The position numbers were made by a program, and so were the translations under genes. From positions 5,642,001 through 5,706,000 of the forward strand of contig NZ_CP178740.1 of assembly GCF_047324305.1 (NCBI RefSeq): DNA of 64,000 nucleotides, in the 5' to 3' direction. The DNA is from Acerihabitans sp047324305. GTDB taxonomy: Bacteria > Pseudomonadota > Gammaproteobacteria > Enterobacterales > Enterobacteriaceae. This document shows positions 7,419 to 15,921 of this stretch, in pieces. How positions within the stretch are numbered: position 1 is the stretch's first letter; each line of letters starts with the position of its first letter. The notes beneath the pieces were generated by a model. That model ran no database searches and was not told the origin of the DNA. It saw only the letters and a list, made by a program, of their open reading frames with translations.

Positions 7419-9386
7419 GTGGATCCCATCCAAACGGTCATCATGAATAATCGCTTTAACGCCATTGTCGAAGAAGCCTCCGTCACCCTGTATCGCACCG
7501 CCCATACCACCTTCGTCAAACTGGTACAGGATTTTCAATGCGGGCTGGCCACGCCGGCAGGCGAAATGTTCGCCTATCCCAGCCACAACGGCGTTAACGC
7601 ATTCATTGGCCTGCCGATAGCCGGCGGCCTGCACGGCATCGGCGTAGAACATCTTGAGCCCGGGGATTGCATTATCACCAACGATCCCTTCAGTACCGAC
7701 GGGATGGTGACGCATATCATGGATGTATCCATGGTGCGGCCGGTCTTTGTCGGCAATGAGCTGGTGGCCCTGGCCTGGTCGTTCGTGCATGCCTCCGATA
7801 TCGGCGGCGCGGTGCCGGGCAGTATTTCGCCGGCGTTTACCGAGGTGTTCCAGGAAGGCCTGCGCGTCAGGCCGACCAAACTCTACAAACGCGGACAGCT
7901 CGATACCGCCATCCGCAATATCTTTATCGATAACAGCCGCATCGCCGATGAGCTGTGGGGCGACTTCCAGGCCATGATATCGGCGCTGGCCAGTATGGAT
8001 AAGCGGCTGAATCAACTGTGCCAGCGCTATGGCGTGGCGGCGGTGCGCGCGGGCATGGAAGCGTCCATGGCCCTGGCCGATGCCAAGGCCCGCCAGGTTA
8101 TACGCCGCATCCCCGACGGGGATTATCCCTTCGCCGATTATGTCGAAGGCATGAGCGAAGGAGATTTTATCCATATCCACGCCGTGATGCGCGTGCGCGA
8201 CGAGCGCATCGTATTCGACTTCAGCGGCACCGACCCGCAGGTGGCGGCGGCCTTTAACTACGTCACCGGCGCGCGCGCCCACCCCTATACGCTGCAGGCG
8301 TTTATCTATTATATCCTGACCCGGGAGCCGGAAGCGCCGCGTAACGCGGGCCTGCTGCGCGCCCTTGAGGTCATCGCCCCGCGCGGCACGGTGATGAACG
8401 CCGAGTTTCCGGCGGCCGGCGGTTCGCGGGTCACCACCAGCACCCGCGTTTACGACGTCATCCTGGGCTGTCTGAACGCCGCCCTGGCCGACGGTCTCAC
8501 GGCGGCGGGTCCCGGCATGTCGGGAGTGATCGTGGTTTCCGCCAAAGATCCCCATGGCGAGGGCAATCGCGTCAGCGTGATCAATCCCTTGTGCGGCGGC
8601 GGCGGCGGACGTTTCGGCCTCGACGGCACCGACGGGGTGGACTCCCGCTCCGGTTATCTGCGCACGGTGCCCGCCGAAACCATCGAGGCCGAAACGGTGA
8701 TGCGGGTGAAACGGTATGGCCTGGTGACCGACAGCCAGGCGCCCGGCCGCTGGCAGAGCGGCGCCGCCATTGCCCTGGAGCTGGAAAATACGGGTCCCGA
8801 GGCGGTGATGACGGTGCGCGGCATGAATCGTTTCTATTTTCAGTCTTGGGGCGCGCGGGGTGGGCAATGCGGCCATTTGGGATCCGTATTGCTCAATCCC
8901 GGCACCGATGATGAGCGCAATCTGGGCAAGATTGATGTCCTGAAGATGCAACGCCACGACGTGGTGCGCCTGACCTCGCCCTCGGGCGGCGGCTTTGGCG
9001 ACCCTTTCCTGCGCGATCCGCGCCAGGTTGCCCGCGATGTGCGGCGCGGCCTGGTGTCCGTCTACAACGCCCGGGCCAGTTACGGCGTGGCGGTGGACGA
9101 CAGCGGCCGGCTCGACCCCGATGCCACCGCGCGGCTGCGCGCCGGGCACAGCAGCGTCGCGCACGGCCTGTTTACGCTTGGGAGCGCGCGCGATCGCCTG
9201 GATCGGGTCTGGCCGCGCGAAATCCGGGCGGCGCTGGCCATGAGCCTGATGCGTGAGGAGCGCCGCCTGCGCCAGTCCCTGCGCCTGGCGGTCATTAAAC
9301 GCCTGACGGCGGAAAACCGGCCGGTCAGCCTGACGATGATGGCCGCGGTTATCGCGGAAGAATTGCAGTACCTCAGGATGCACTGA
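7419..9386 (+). CDS. hyuB: HyuB-type hydantoinase/oxoprolinase subunit B
   Basis: Second subunit of the ATP-dependent cyclic-amide hydrolase, 655 aa. Seen: the family N-terminus DPIQTVIMNNRFNAIVEEA, the acidic segment GDCIITNDPFSTDGMVTHIMDVSMV, and a C-terminal glycine-rich LTSPSGGGFGDPFLRDP. Start: GTG 7419, with AGGAG (7406-7410) eight bases upstream; no ATG fits the family start. It is two bases downstream of hyuA and probably translationally coupled. The large minus-strand open frame opposite it is a shadow of biased codons. With the peptide-type ABC genes downstream it likely handles an imported cyclic compound. Confidence 0.9.
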   Translation: MDPIQTVIMNNRFNAIVEEASVTLYRTAHTTFVKLVQDFQCGLATPAGEMFAYPSHNGVNAFIGLPIAGGLHGIGVEHLEPGDCIITNDPFSTDGMVTHIMDVSMVRPVFVGNELVALAWSFVHASDIGGAVPGSISPAFTEVFQEGLRVRPTKLYKRGQLDTAIRNIFIDNSRIADELWGDFQAMISALASMDKRLNQLCQRYGVAAVRAGMEASMALADAKARQVIRRIPDGDYPFADYVEGMSEGDFIHIHAVMRVRDERIVFDFSGTDPQVAAAFNYVTGARAHPYTLQAFIYYILTREPEAPRNAGLLRALEVIAPRGTVMNAEFPAAGGSRVTTSTRVYDVILGCLNAALADGLTAAGPGMSGVIVVSAKDPHGEGNRVSVINPLCGGGGGRFGLDGTDGVDSRSGYLRTVPAETIEAETVMRVKRYGLVTDSQAPGRWQSGAAIALELENTGPEAVMTVRGMNRFYFQSWGARGGQCGHLGSVLLNPGTDDERNLGKIDVLKMQRHDVVRLTSPSGGGFGDPFLRDPRQVARDVRRGLVSVYNARASYGVAVDDSGRLDPDATARLRAGHSSVAHGLFTLGSARDRLDRVWPREIRAALAMSLMREERRLRQSLRLAVIKRLTAENRPVSLTMMAAVIAEELQYLRMH

Positions 9387-9426
9387 TTTTCCCCATCGCT
9401 CCGTTCTCTCATACTGGAGATCAACC

Positions 9427-10971
9427 ATGTGTCATGTTCTCAGGCTTGCCTTGTCAGGCAAAGCGCGCCAATTACGACTGCTGGGCTGCGCCGCGTTATT
9501 ATCCGTTGCCGGCAGCCTGCCGGCGGTCGCGCTGGCGGATACCGTCAATATTGCCTTTTCCGCCGCGGTGACGACGCTTGATCCGCAGCAGGCCACCGTG
9601 GTGCAGACGGATTTAAGCGTCATCAGCCATATCTACTCGCCGCTGGTGATACGCAATCCCGACCTCGGCATTACCGGCATCGTGGCGGAATCATGGCAGG
9701 CTATCGACGACAACACCTGGGACTTCAAGCTGCGCCCGGGCATTACCTTTGCCAATGGCAAGCCGCTGGATGCCGCGGTGGTAAAGTGGAATTTCGATCA
9801 TTTACTCGATCCCGCGCATAAAACCCGCGTCAAGGAATGGTACAGCCTGATCGATCATGTCGACGTCGTGGCGCCCGACGAGGTGAAAATCATTACGCGC
9901 ATGCCCTTCCCCGGGCTGGTGGCGCAGCTGAGCATGCTGTTCATGATGGAGCCGTCTTGGACCGCGACGCACGATCCCAGCCGCGAGGCCATGGGCAGCG
10001 GCCCGTATCAGCTGGCGGAATACGTGCCGGGCGAACGGGTGGTGCTGACGCCCAACCCCACGTATTTCGGCACCCAGGTTTTCGGCACGCCGGCGCCGCA
10101 TGACAAAGTCGTGCTGCGCATGATAAGCGAACCGGCGGTACGGGTGTCGGCGTTGCTGGCCGGCGAGCTGGATCTGGCGCTGGATATTCCGCCCACGGAT
10201 ATCGCGCGCATCAACAGCAGCGGCATCGCCCATGCCGGCTGGGGAGAAAGCAGCCGCGCGATGATCATTAAAATGAATAACCTCAAGCCGCCCTTCGCCA
10301 ACAACCTCAAGCTGCGCCAGGCGATGAACTACGCCATCGATCGCCAGGGCATTATCGACGCCATTTATAACGGTCACGGCGCCATCAGCAAAGGCCAGCT
10401 GCTGTCGCCCATGTATTTCGGCTACAACGATAAACTGCAGCCCTACCCCTACGATCCGGACAAGGCGCGCCAGCTTATCGCCGAGTCGGGATTGCCGCAG
10501 CCCATTTCCTTTGAACTGCAGGTGCCGCTGGGACGTTATCTGTTAAGCCAGGAAATCGGCCAGGTGATCGCCGCCCAGCTGCAGGAAGTGGGTCTGAACG
10601 TCAGCATCAAGGAAATGGAATACGCCAACTGGTCCAACGCCTATACCCGCGGCGATATGGGGCAGGCAGCGTTTTTAGGCCAGGCCTGGCCGACCCTGGA
10701 CGCCGACGGCCTGCTGGGTCTGTACCTGCCCACCGACCCCGGCGCTTACTGGAAGGATGACGTTTTTGCCGGCCTGGTGATGAAAGGCCGCTCAACGGTT
10801 GATAAGCAAAAACGCGCCGCCTGGTACCAGCAGGCAACCGAACGGATGCGTGAACAGGCGCCGCTGGTGTTTTTATTTAACCAGCCGCTGACCTATGCCA
10901 CGTCGAAGCGATTCACCTGGCAAACGCGCGGCGACGACTGGGTGCGGGTTTTCGATTTAGTGGCGAAATAA
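9427..10971 (+). CDS. Dpp/Opp-type ABC transporter periplasmic binding protein
   Basis: Solute-binding protein of family 5 (peptide, nickel and opine receptors), 514 aa, periplasmic. Seen: a signal peptide cleaved near VALA-DTVN (about residue 37), then the family block VAESWQAIDDNTWDFKLRPGITFANGKPLDAAVVKWNF and, later, LRQAMNYAIDRQGIIDAIYNGHG. GGAG lies eight bases upstream of the ATG. First of five consecutive transporter genes behind hyuAB. Family-5 receptors include opine and glutathione receptors as well as peptide receptors, so an opine-like cargo is possible but not shown. Confidence 0.9.
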   Translation: MCHVLRLALSGKARQLRLLGCAALLSVAGSLPAVALADTVNIAFSAAVTTLDPQQATVVQTDLSVISHIYSPLVIRNPDLGITGIVAESWQAIDDNTWDFKLRPGITFANGKPLDAAVVKWNFDHLLDPAHKTRVKEWYSLIDHVDVVAPDEVKIITRMPFPGLVAQLSMLFMMEPSWTATHDPSREAMGSGPYQLAEYVPGERVVLTPNPTYFGTQVFGTPAPHDKVVLRMISEPAVRVSALLAGELDLALDIPPTDIARINSSGIAHAGWGESSRAMIIKMNNLKPPFANNLKLRQAMNYAIDRQGIIDAIYNGHGAISKGQLLSPMYFGYNDKLQPYPYDPDKARQLIAESGLPQPISFELQVPLGRYLLSQEIGQVIAAQLQEVGLNVSIKEMEYANWSNAYTRGDMGQAAFLGQAWPTLDADGLLGLYLPTDPGAYWKDDVFAGLVMKGRSTVDKQKRAAWYQQATERMREQAPLVFLFNQPLTYATSKRFTWQTRGDDWVRVFDLVAK

Positions 10972-10985
10972 ACAGGCGGTGGCGC

Positions 10986-11906
10986 GTGGCGAAATACATC
11001 CTGTCCCGACTGCTGGAAGCCCTGGCGGCGGTATTCGGCCTGGTGACCCTTATTTTCCTGGTGTCGCGGTTACTGGGGGATCCGGTTTCTTTATTGCTTC
11101 CCCAGGGCGCCAGCGCCGCCGACCTGCAGGCCCTGCGCGAGCAGCTCGGCCTGCAGCGTCCCTTGCTGGAGCAATATCTGCGTTTTCTCGGCCATGCGCT
11201 GGCCGGCGATTTCGGCCAATCCTTTTTTTACCAGCATTCGGCGCTGGGGATTGTGCTGGAACGGATGCCGGCCACGCTGCTGCTGGCGGCGCTTTCCGCG
11301 GTGACCGGCATCCTGGCGGGCTGCCTGGCCGGTTTGATTGCCGCGCTTTGCCGTAACTCGGTATGGGAGTTCCTGGTGCTGACCCTGGCGATGCTCGGAC
11401 AGGCCACGCCGGCGTTCTGGCTGGCGATTATGCTAATCCTGGTGTTCTGCGTCGATCTTGGCTGGCTGCCCACCGGCGGCACCGGCAGCCCGCTGCATTT
11501 GATTTTACCCACCGCCGTGATGTCTATTTTCGTCGCCGCCAATATCACCCGCCTGTTCCGTTCCAGCCTGCTCGACGTCATGAGCGAGGATTATATCCGC
11601 ACGGCGCACGCCAAGGGCCTGCCCCCGCGGGTGATCATGACCTGGCATATGGCGCGTAACGCCATGCTGCCGGTGGTCACCATGAGCGGGCTATTGGTGG
11701 GCGAAATGCTCGGCGGCTCGGTGGTGGTCGAAACCATTTTTTCCTGGCCGGGGGTCGGCAGGCTGATTGTCGAGGCGGTGGCGAACCGTGATTTTCCCGT
11801 GATCCAGGCGGGAGTCATGGTGGTGTCATGCCTGTTCCTGCTGGTCAGCCTGGGGGTGGATTTGCTCTATAGCCTGCTGGACCCGCGCGTGAGGCAAACG
11901 CGATGA
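10986..11906 (+). CDS. Dpp/Opp-type ABC permease, DppB-like
   Basis: Inner-membrane permease, 306 aa, about six membrane segments. Seen: the DppB-type N-terminus (KYILSRLLEALAAVFGLVTL), LREQLGLQRPLLEQYLRFL, the EAA-type loop YIRTAHAKGLPPRVIMTWHMARNAMLPVV, and the C-terminal VDLLYSLLDPRVR. Start is GTG 10986. It overlaps the next permease gene by four bases (ATGA). It forms a heterodimeric channel with the 11903 product. Confidence 0.9.
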   Translation: MAKYILSRLLEALAAVFGLVTLIFLVSRLLGDPVSLLLPQGASAADLQALREQLGLQRPLLEQYLRFLGHALAGDFGQSFFYQHSALGIVLERMPATLLLAALSAVTGILAGCLAGLIAALCRNSVWEFLVLTLAMLGQATPAFWLAIMLILVFCVDLGWLPTGGTGSPLHLILPTAVMSIFVAANITRLFRSSLLDVMSEDYIRTAHAKGLPPRVIMTWHMARNAMLPVVTMSGLLVGEMLGGSVVVETIFSWPGVGRLIVEAVANRDFPVIQAGVMVVSCLFLLVSLGVDLLYSLLDPRVRQTR

Positions 11907-12778
11907 ACCGAATGAACGTGATGCGCGCCGTGGGACGGCGTATTGGGTCGAGCGCCATCGGCGCTGTCGGCTGGCTTATCATGGCGTTATTGCTGCTGGG
12001 CGTGTTGGCCACCTTCGTGATCCCCCTGCCCAGCCCGGTACACGGCAATCTGGCCCTGCGGCTGGCGCCGCCCACGTACCGCTTTTTTGCGCCGGACGCC
12101 CATCCGCTGGGCACCGATCAGTTGGGCCGGGATATGTTGAGCCGGCTGCTGTACGGCAGCAGGGTCTCGATAATGGTGGGGTTTAACGCGGTGTTGATTG
12201 GCGGCCTCGTCGGCGTGGCGGTGGGGATGATTTCGGGGTACGCCGGCGGCCTCATCGATCGCCTGCTGATGCGTATTGTCGATATGCAGCTCTCGATACC
12301 GCTGATTCTGCTGGCGCTGATTATTATCGCCGCCACCGGTCCCAGCCTGGGCAACCTGATTATCGTCCTGGCCCTGACCAGTTGGATCCGTTATGCCCGC
12401 ATGGTGCGCGGGCAGGTGCTGGCCCTGCGGCAGAGGGAATTCGTCCTGTCGGCGGTGGCCGTCGGCGCCCGGCCCTGGCATATCCTGCGCTATTACATTT
12501 TGCCGAATATCCTGACGCCCATTCTGGTGATCGCCACTCTGGAGTTTTCGCGCGTGATTCTCCTGGAGGCCAGCCTGAGTTTCCTCGGGCTGGGCGTGCA
12601 GCCGCCCTGGCCGAGCTGGGGCCGGATGCTGGCGGAGGGGCGCGCGTATATCGCCACCGCCTGGTGGGTCACCACCTTTCCGGGACTGGCGATAGTCGTG
12701 ACGGTGATGGGCGCCAACTTTACCGGCGACTGGCTGCGCGATTATTTCGATCCCAAACTGAAGTCCGCCGGGGAGTAG
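11903..12778 (+). CDS. Dpp/Opp-type ABC permease, DppC-like
   Basis: Second inner-membrane permease, 291 aa. Seen: LGTDQLGRDMLSRLLYGSRVSIMVG, the DppC hallmark near residues 70-95, the loop ALRQREFVLSAVAVGARPWHILRYYILPNIL, and FLGLGVQPPWPSWGRML near the C-terminus. The start overlaps the upstream stop by four bases, and the ATPase gene begins four bases after its stop, so the transporter is one tight operon. Confidence 0.9.
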   Translation: MNRMNVMRAVGRRIGSSAIGAVGWLIMALLLLGVLATFVIPLPSPVHGNLALRLAPPTYRFFAPDAHPLGTDQLGRDMLSRLLYGSRVSIMVGFNAVLIGGLVGVAVGMISGYAGGLIDRLLMRIVDMQLSIPLILLALIIIAATGPSLGNLIIVLALTSWIRYARMVRGQVLALRQREFVLSAVAVGARPWHILRYYILPNILTPILVIATLEFSRVILLEASLSFLGLGVQPPWPSWGRMLAEGRAYIATAWWVTTFPGLAIVVTVMGANFTGDWLRDYFDPKLKSAGE

Positions 12779-12782
12779 CGCC

Positions 12783-13805
12783 ATGCAGCCTTTGCTCGAC
12801 GTGCGTAATTTAACCGTGGCTGTTCCGGCCGGACGCGGCGCGCCGCCGGTCAGGATTATCGACGATATCAGCTATAGCCTGGAGGATAACCAGACGCTGG
12901 GCATCGTCGGCGAAAGCGGCAGCGGCAAGAGCATGCAGGCGCTGGCGATGCTGGGATTATTGCCGCCGCGCAGCCGCGCCCTGGTCCACGGCGAGGTCAT
13001 GTTCCAGGGGCACAACCTGCTGAGCCTGTCGGATAAAGCGCTGCGCGCCATCCGCGGCGCGCAGATCGGCATGATTTTCCAGGAGCCGATGACCTCGCTT
13101 AATCCGGTGCTGACCATTGGCCGGCAACTGGCGGAACCCCTGGTGCATCACCTGGGGATGAGCCATGCCAAGGCGCGCCGGCGCGCCGTCGACCTGCTCG
13201 GCCTGGTGGGCATCGCCGACCCCGCGCGGCGCGTCAGGCAGTATCCCTTTCAGTTTTCCGGCGGCATGCGCCAGCGGGTCATGATCGCCATGGCGATTGC
13301 CTGCAAACCCAAACTGCTGATTGGCGATGAGCCGACCACCGCCCTGGACGTGACTATCCAGGCGCAGATTATTGCGCTTATCCGCGATCTGCGCGACGAA
13401 ATGAAGATGTCCATCATTTGGATTACCCATGACATGGGCGTGGTGGCCGCGATGGCGGACAGCATGCAGGTGCTGTATGCCGGCAAGATCATGGAGACGG
13501 GACCGGTGGAACGGGTGTTCAGCCAACCCCACAGCGCCTATACCTGGTCGCTGTTGCAATCGATCCCCGGCCGGGGACAGCGACCCCGGCAACCGCTGTT
13601 CCAGATTGCCGGCCAGCCGGTGGATCCGGCGCGGCGACCGCCCGGCGACCCTTTTGCGCCGCGCAATCCGTTCGCCACCGCGCGGTGTTTTCTTGACGCG
13701 CCGCCGCTGCGTCCCGTCTCGCCCGATGAACCGCGCCATCGGGTGGCGGCCTGGTACGATTTGCCCCGCTGCCTGGCGGATCTTGATAAGGATAACGCGA
13801 CATGA
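12783..13805 (+). CDS. Dpp/Opp-type ABC ATPase, DppD-like
   Basis: First ATPase of the peptide-type transporter, 340 aa. Seen: Walker A GESGSGKS at 43-50, FSGGMRQRVMIAMAIA signature, Walker B LLIGDEPTTALDV, switch WITHDMG, and the C-terminal family extension after about residue 265 that ends RCFLDAPPLRPVSP. The classic extension carries several cysteines; here only one remains. Overlaps the next gene by four bases. Confidence 0.9.
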   Translation: MQPLLDVRNLTVAVPAGRGAPPVRIIDDISYSLEDNQTLGIVGESGSGKSMQALAMLGLLPPRSRALVHGEVMFQGHNLLSLSDKALRAIRGAQIGMIFQEPMTSLNPVLTIGRQLAEPLVHHLGMSHAKARRRAVDLLGLVGIADPARRVRQYPFQFSGGMRQRVMIAMAIACKPKLLIGDEPTTALDVTIQAQIIALIRDLRDEMKMSIIWITHDMGVVAAMADSMQVLYAGKIMETGPVERVFSQPHSAYTWSLLQSIPGRGQRPRQPLFQIAGQPVDPARRPPGDPFAPRNPFATARCFLDAPPLRPVSPDEPRHRVAAWYDLPRCLADLDKDNAT

Positions 13806-14734
13806 ACGGCATGCCCCCGAGCGCCCCGCCGCTGCTGCAGGTGGAAGGATTATGCAAAGACTATCCCGCCGGCGCGTCTTTACTGGGCGCGCGCGCCGTG
13901 CTCAGGGCGGTTGACGGCGTCAGCTTTACCCTGGCGCGGGGGGAAACCCTCGGGCTGGTGGGCGAGTCCGGCTCGGGCAAAAGCACGGTGGCGCGCTGCG
14001 TGATGCAGCTGGAACGGCCGACCGGCGGCCAGGTATTGCTTAACGGCCGCGACCTGGTCGGTATGAGCCAGTCCGCGCTGCGGCCATTGCGCAAGGTGAT
14101 GCAGATTATTTTCCAGGATCCCTATTCTTCCCTCAATCCACGGATGACGGTCGGCCGTTTTGTCGCGGATCCCATAGTGATCCATGAGGGCAAAATACCC
14201 CGTGAGGCGCTTATGCAGCGCGTGCGGGCCCTGTTTGCCAAAGTCGGCCTGGACGCCCGTCATCTCGGCCGCTATCCCCATGAATTTTCCGGCGGCCAGC
14301 GCCAGCGCGTCTGCATTGCACGGGCGCTGGCCATGTCGCCGCAGTTGATCGTGGCCGATGAGCCGATAACCGCCCTGGACGTCTCCATCCAGGCCCAAAT
14401 CATAAACCTGCTGCAACAGCTGCAGGATGAACAGGGGCTGGCGTATCTGTTTATTTCGCACGACCTGGGCATGGTGCGCCATATCTGCCATCGGGTGGCC
14501 GTCATGCTGCGCGGTCTGATCGTGGAAACCGGCCCCGCCGAGGCCATTTTTCACGATGCCCGCCACCCTTATACCCAGGCGCTGCTGAGCGCCACCCTGG
14601 AAGCCGACCCCGCGCGGGAACGGAGTAAAGCGCGTCTGTTTTTCGACGCCGGCCAGCTTGACGGCAGGGCTCCCGGTTTTATGAAAGAGGTGACCCCGGG
14701 CCACTTTGTCAGGGAGTATGGCCACGCCCGCTGA
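13802..14734 (+). CDS. Dpp/Opp-type ABC ATPase, DppF-like
   Basis: Second ATPase, 310 aa. Seen: Walker A GESGSGKS at 54-61, signature FSGGQRQRVCIARAL, Walker B IVADEPITALDV, and FISHDLGMVRHICHRVAVML. The C-terminal extension is shorter than in its partner and lacks the cysteine cluster. Last gene of the hyuAB-transporter operon; 132 bp with two HutC-type sites separate it from the next gene. Confidence 0.9.
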   Translation: MNGMPPSAPPLLQVEGLCKDYPAGASLLGARAVLRAVDGVSFTLARGETLGLVGESGSGKSTVARCVMQLERPTGGQVLLNGRDLVGMSQSALRPLRKVMQIIFQDPYSSLNPRMTVGRFVADPIVIHEGKIPREALMQRVRALFAKVGLDARHLGRYPHEFSGGQRQRVCIARALAMSPQLIVADEPITALDVSIQAQIINLLQQLQDEQGLAYLFISHDLGMVRHICHRVAVMLRGLIVETGPAEAIFHDARHPYTQALLSATLEADPARERSKARLFFDAGQLDGRAPGFMKEVTPGHFVREYGHAR

Positions 14735-14760
14735 AGAAAAGCCTCGTGCTTATTATTAAT

Positions 14761-14791
14761 TGTATATACATAAATATTAATTGTATATACA
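14761..14791. promoter_or_regulatory. Tandem HutC-type operators upstream of the 317-aa gene
   Basis: Two perfect TGTATATACA sites at 14761-14770 and 14782-14791. Their centres are 21 bp apart, two helical turns, so two dimers would sit on the same DNA face. This marks a separate HutC-controlled promoter for the 317-aa gene and probably hutH. Confidence 0.65.
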
Positions 14792-14866
14792 ATAAACCTG
14801 TCCGCGCCGCCGCGCCATAAGGGCCGCCAGCGCACGTTTTAGCGAAAACCATGACAGGAGAACGTA

Positions 14867-15820
14867 ATGAGCTATACCAGCCTGGGGGATGTGATCGATC
14901 ACGTTCGCAGCCAAACCGCGGCCATGGCCCGCGAGGAGCCCGCGGAGATTTACGCCTTTCGCACCGGAACCCTGGAGAACCAGGCGGGCAGCTACGGCCA
15001 GTATTTCGGTACCTGGGATATCGCGGCCGGTATGATGCGCGATTATTCCATGTATACCTATTATCCCTTGCTGCAAATCATTGAAAACCCGGATATCACG
15101 CTGCCGCAGTTCTGCTTTATCCTCGACAGTTTCGATCACCCGTACAGCAACTACCTGCGCTACAGCGGATTCCCGCAGCTGGGCAAACTGGCGCTGTCCC
15201 TGCGCGAATGGCTGCCGCGGGCGACATCGCGCCAGCAGGCGATAGAGGCGATCCGGGCGTTTTGCATCTATACCGATACGTTTGCCGCCTGGTCGTTCCA
15301 TTATTTCCCGTGGGGACTGGGCAAGCAGTTTACCTACGCCAACCCCGAGGTGGCCGCGCCCGCCATTGCCGATGCATCCCGGCGAGTGCATATCAAGCCG
15401 GGCCGCAAGATCCGCCTGACCTGGCAACCGCTGGATATTACCGTGGATGCCTATCTGGCGGTCCATGAAAATCCGGAGTTATGCCAGGACCTGATGGCGG
15501 CCCTGCCTTTTACCGTCCTGCAAGATCACGCCGTGGTCACCGGCGAATCCATGTACGCCTGGTGCCCGCTGGTATCCACCGCGCCGATACAGGTGCGCGA
15601 GCGGATCTGCGACGCGCCCAAGGGGCGGCTGCGTTTTTCCCAATCCACCGGCCAGAAATTTATCGTGCAGTACGGACCGACCACCGAGGACCTGGCCCAA
15701 CCGGTATTGGGAGAGGTCATTCCCGAGCATGCCGATCGCCTGGATAAGGTCGGCGCCGAGGTATGGAAAAGCACCTTTGACACCAAAACCCCCATCTGGC
15801 TGACCGTCGAGCTGGTCTGA
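14867..15820 (+). CDS. Unassigned 317-aa protein, helical N-terminus plus cyclophilin-like C-terminal half
   Basis: Function not recognised with confidence. Seen: residues 1-165 look mainly helical and rich in aromatic residues (SYGQYFGTWD, SFHYFPWG). Residues 175-317 look beta-rich, with ALPFTVLQDHAVVTGESMYAWCPL and FIVQYGPTTEDLAQPVLGEV, which resembles the cyclophilin-like fold of DUF3830-type proteins. No signal peptide; cytoplasmic. AGGAG lies upstream of the ATG. It has its own tandem HutC-type operators and precedes hutH. A helical bundle joined to a cyclophilin-like domain recalls cucumopine/mikimopine synthase, enzymes that join histidine and 2-oxoglutarate; that link is a hypothesis and domain order may differ. 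Confidence 0.5.
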   Translation: MSYTSLGDVIDHVRSQTAAMAREEPAEIYAFRTGTLENQAGSYGQYFGTWDIAAGMMRDYSMYTYYPLLQIIENPDITLPQFCFILDSFDHPYSNYLRYSGFPQLGKLALSLREWLPRATSRQQAIEAIRAFCIYTDTFAAWSFHYFPWGLGKQFTYANPEVAAPAIADASRRVHIKPGRKIRLTWQPLDITVDAYLAVHENPELCQDLMAALPFTVLQDHAVVTGESMYAWCPLVSTAPIQVRERICDAPKGRLRFSQSTGQKFIVQYGPTTEDLAQPVLGEVIPEHADRLDKVGAEVWKSTFDTKTPIWLTVELV

Positions 15821-15921
15821 GCAAGGGGCAACAGGGCGGCTTGCGCCGGCGTTTGCCGGCTGACCAGGCCGCCGCGCTTTGGCCGCGGCGCGGTTGATGT
15901 TTTTATTGGCAGGAAAAAACC

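Noticed and set aside
7272..9428. 718-aa minus-strand open frame opposite hyuB
   Set aside because: It is a shadow of the GC-rich, strongly biased hyuB codons: histidine/arginine/alanine-rich with no family motifs, and it spans two real genes and their junction.
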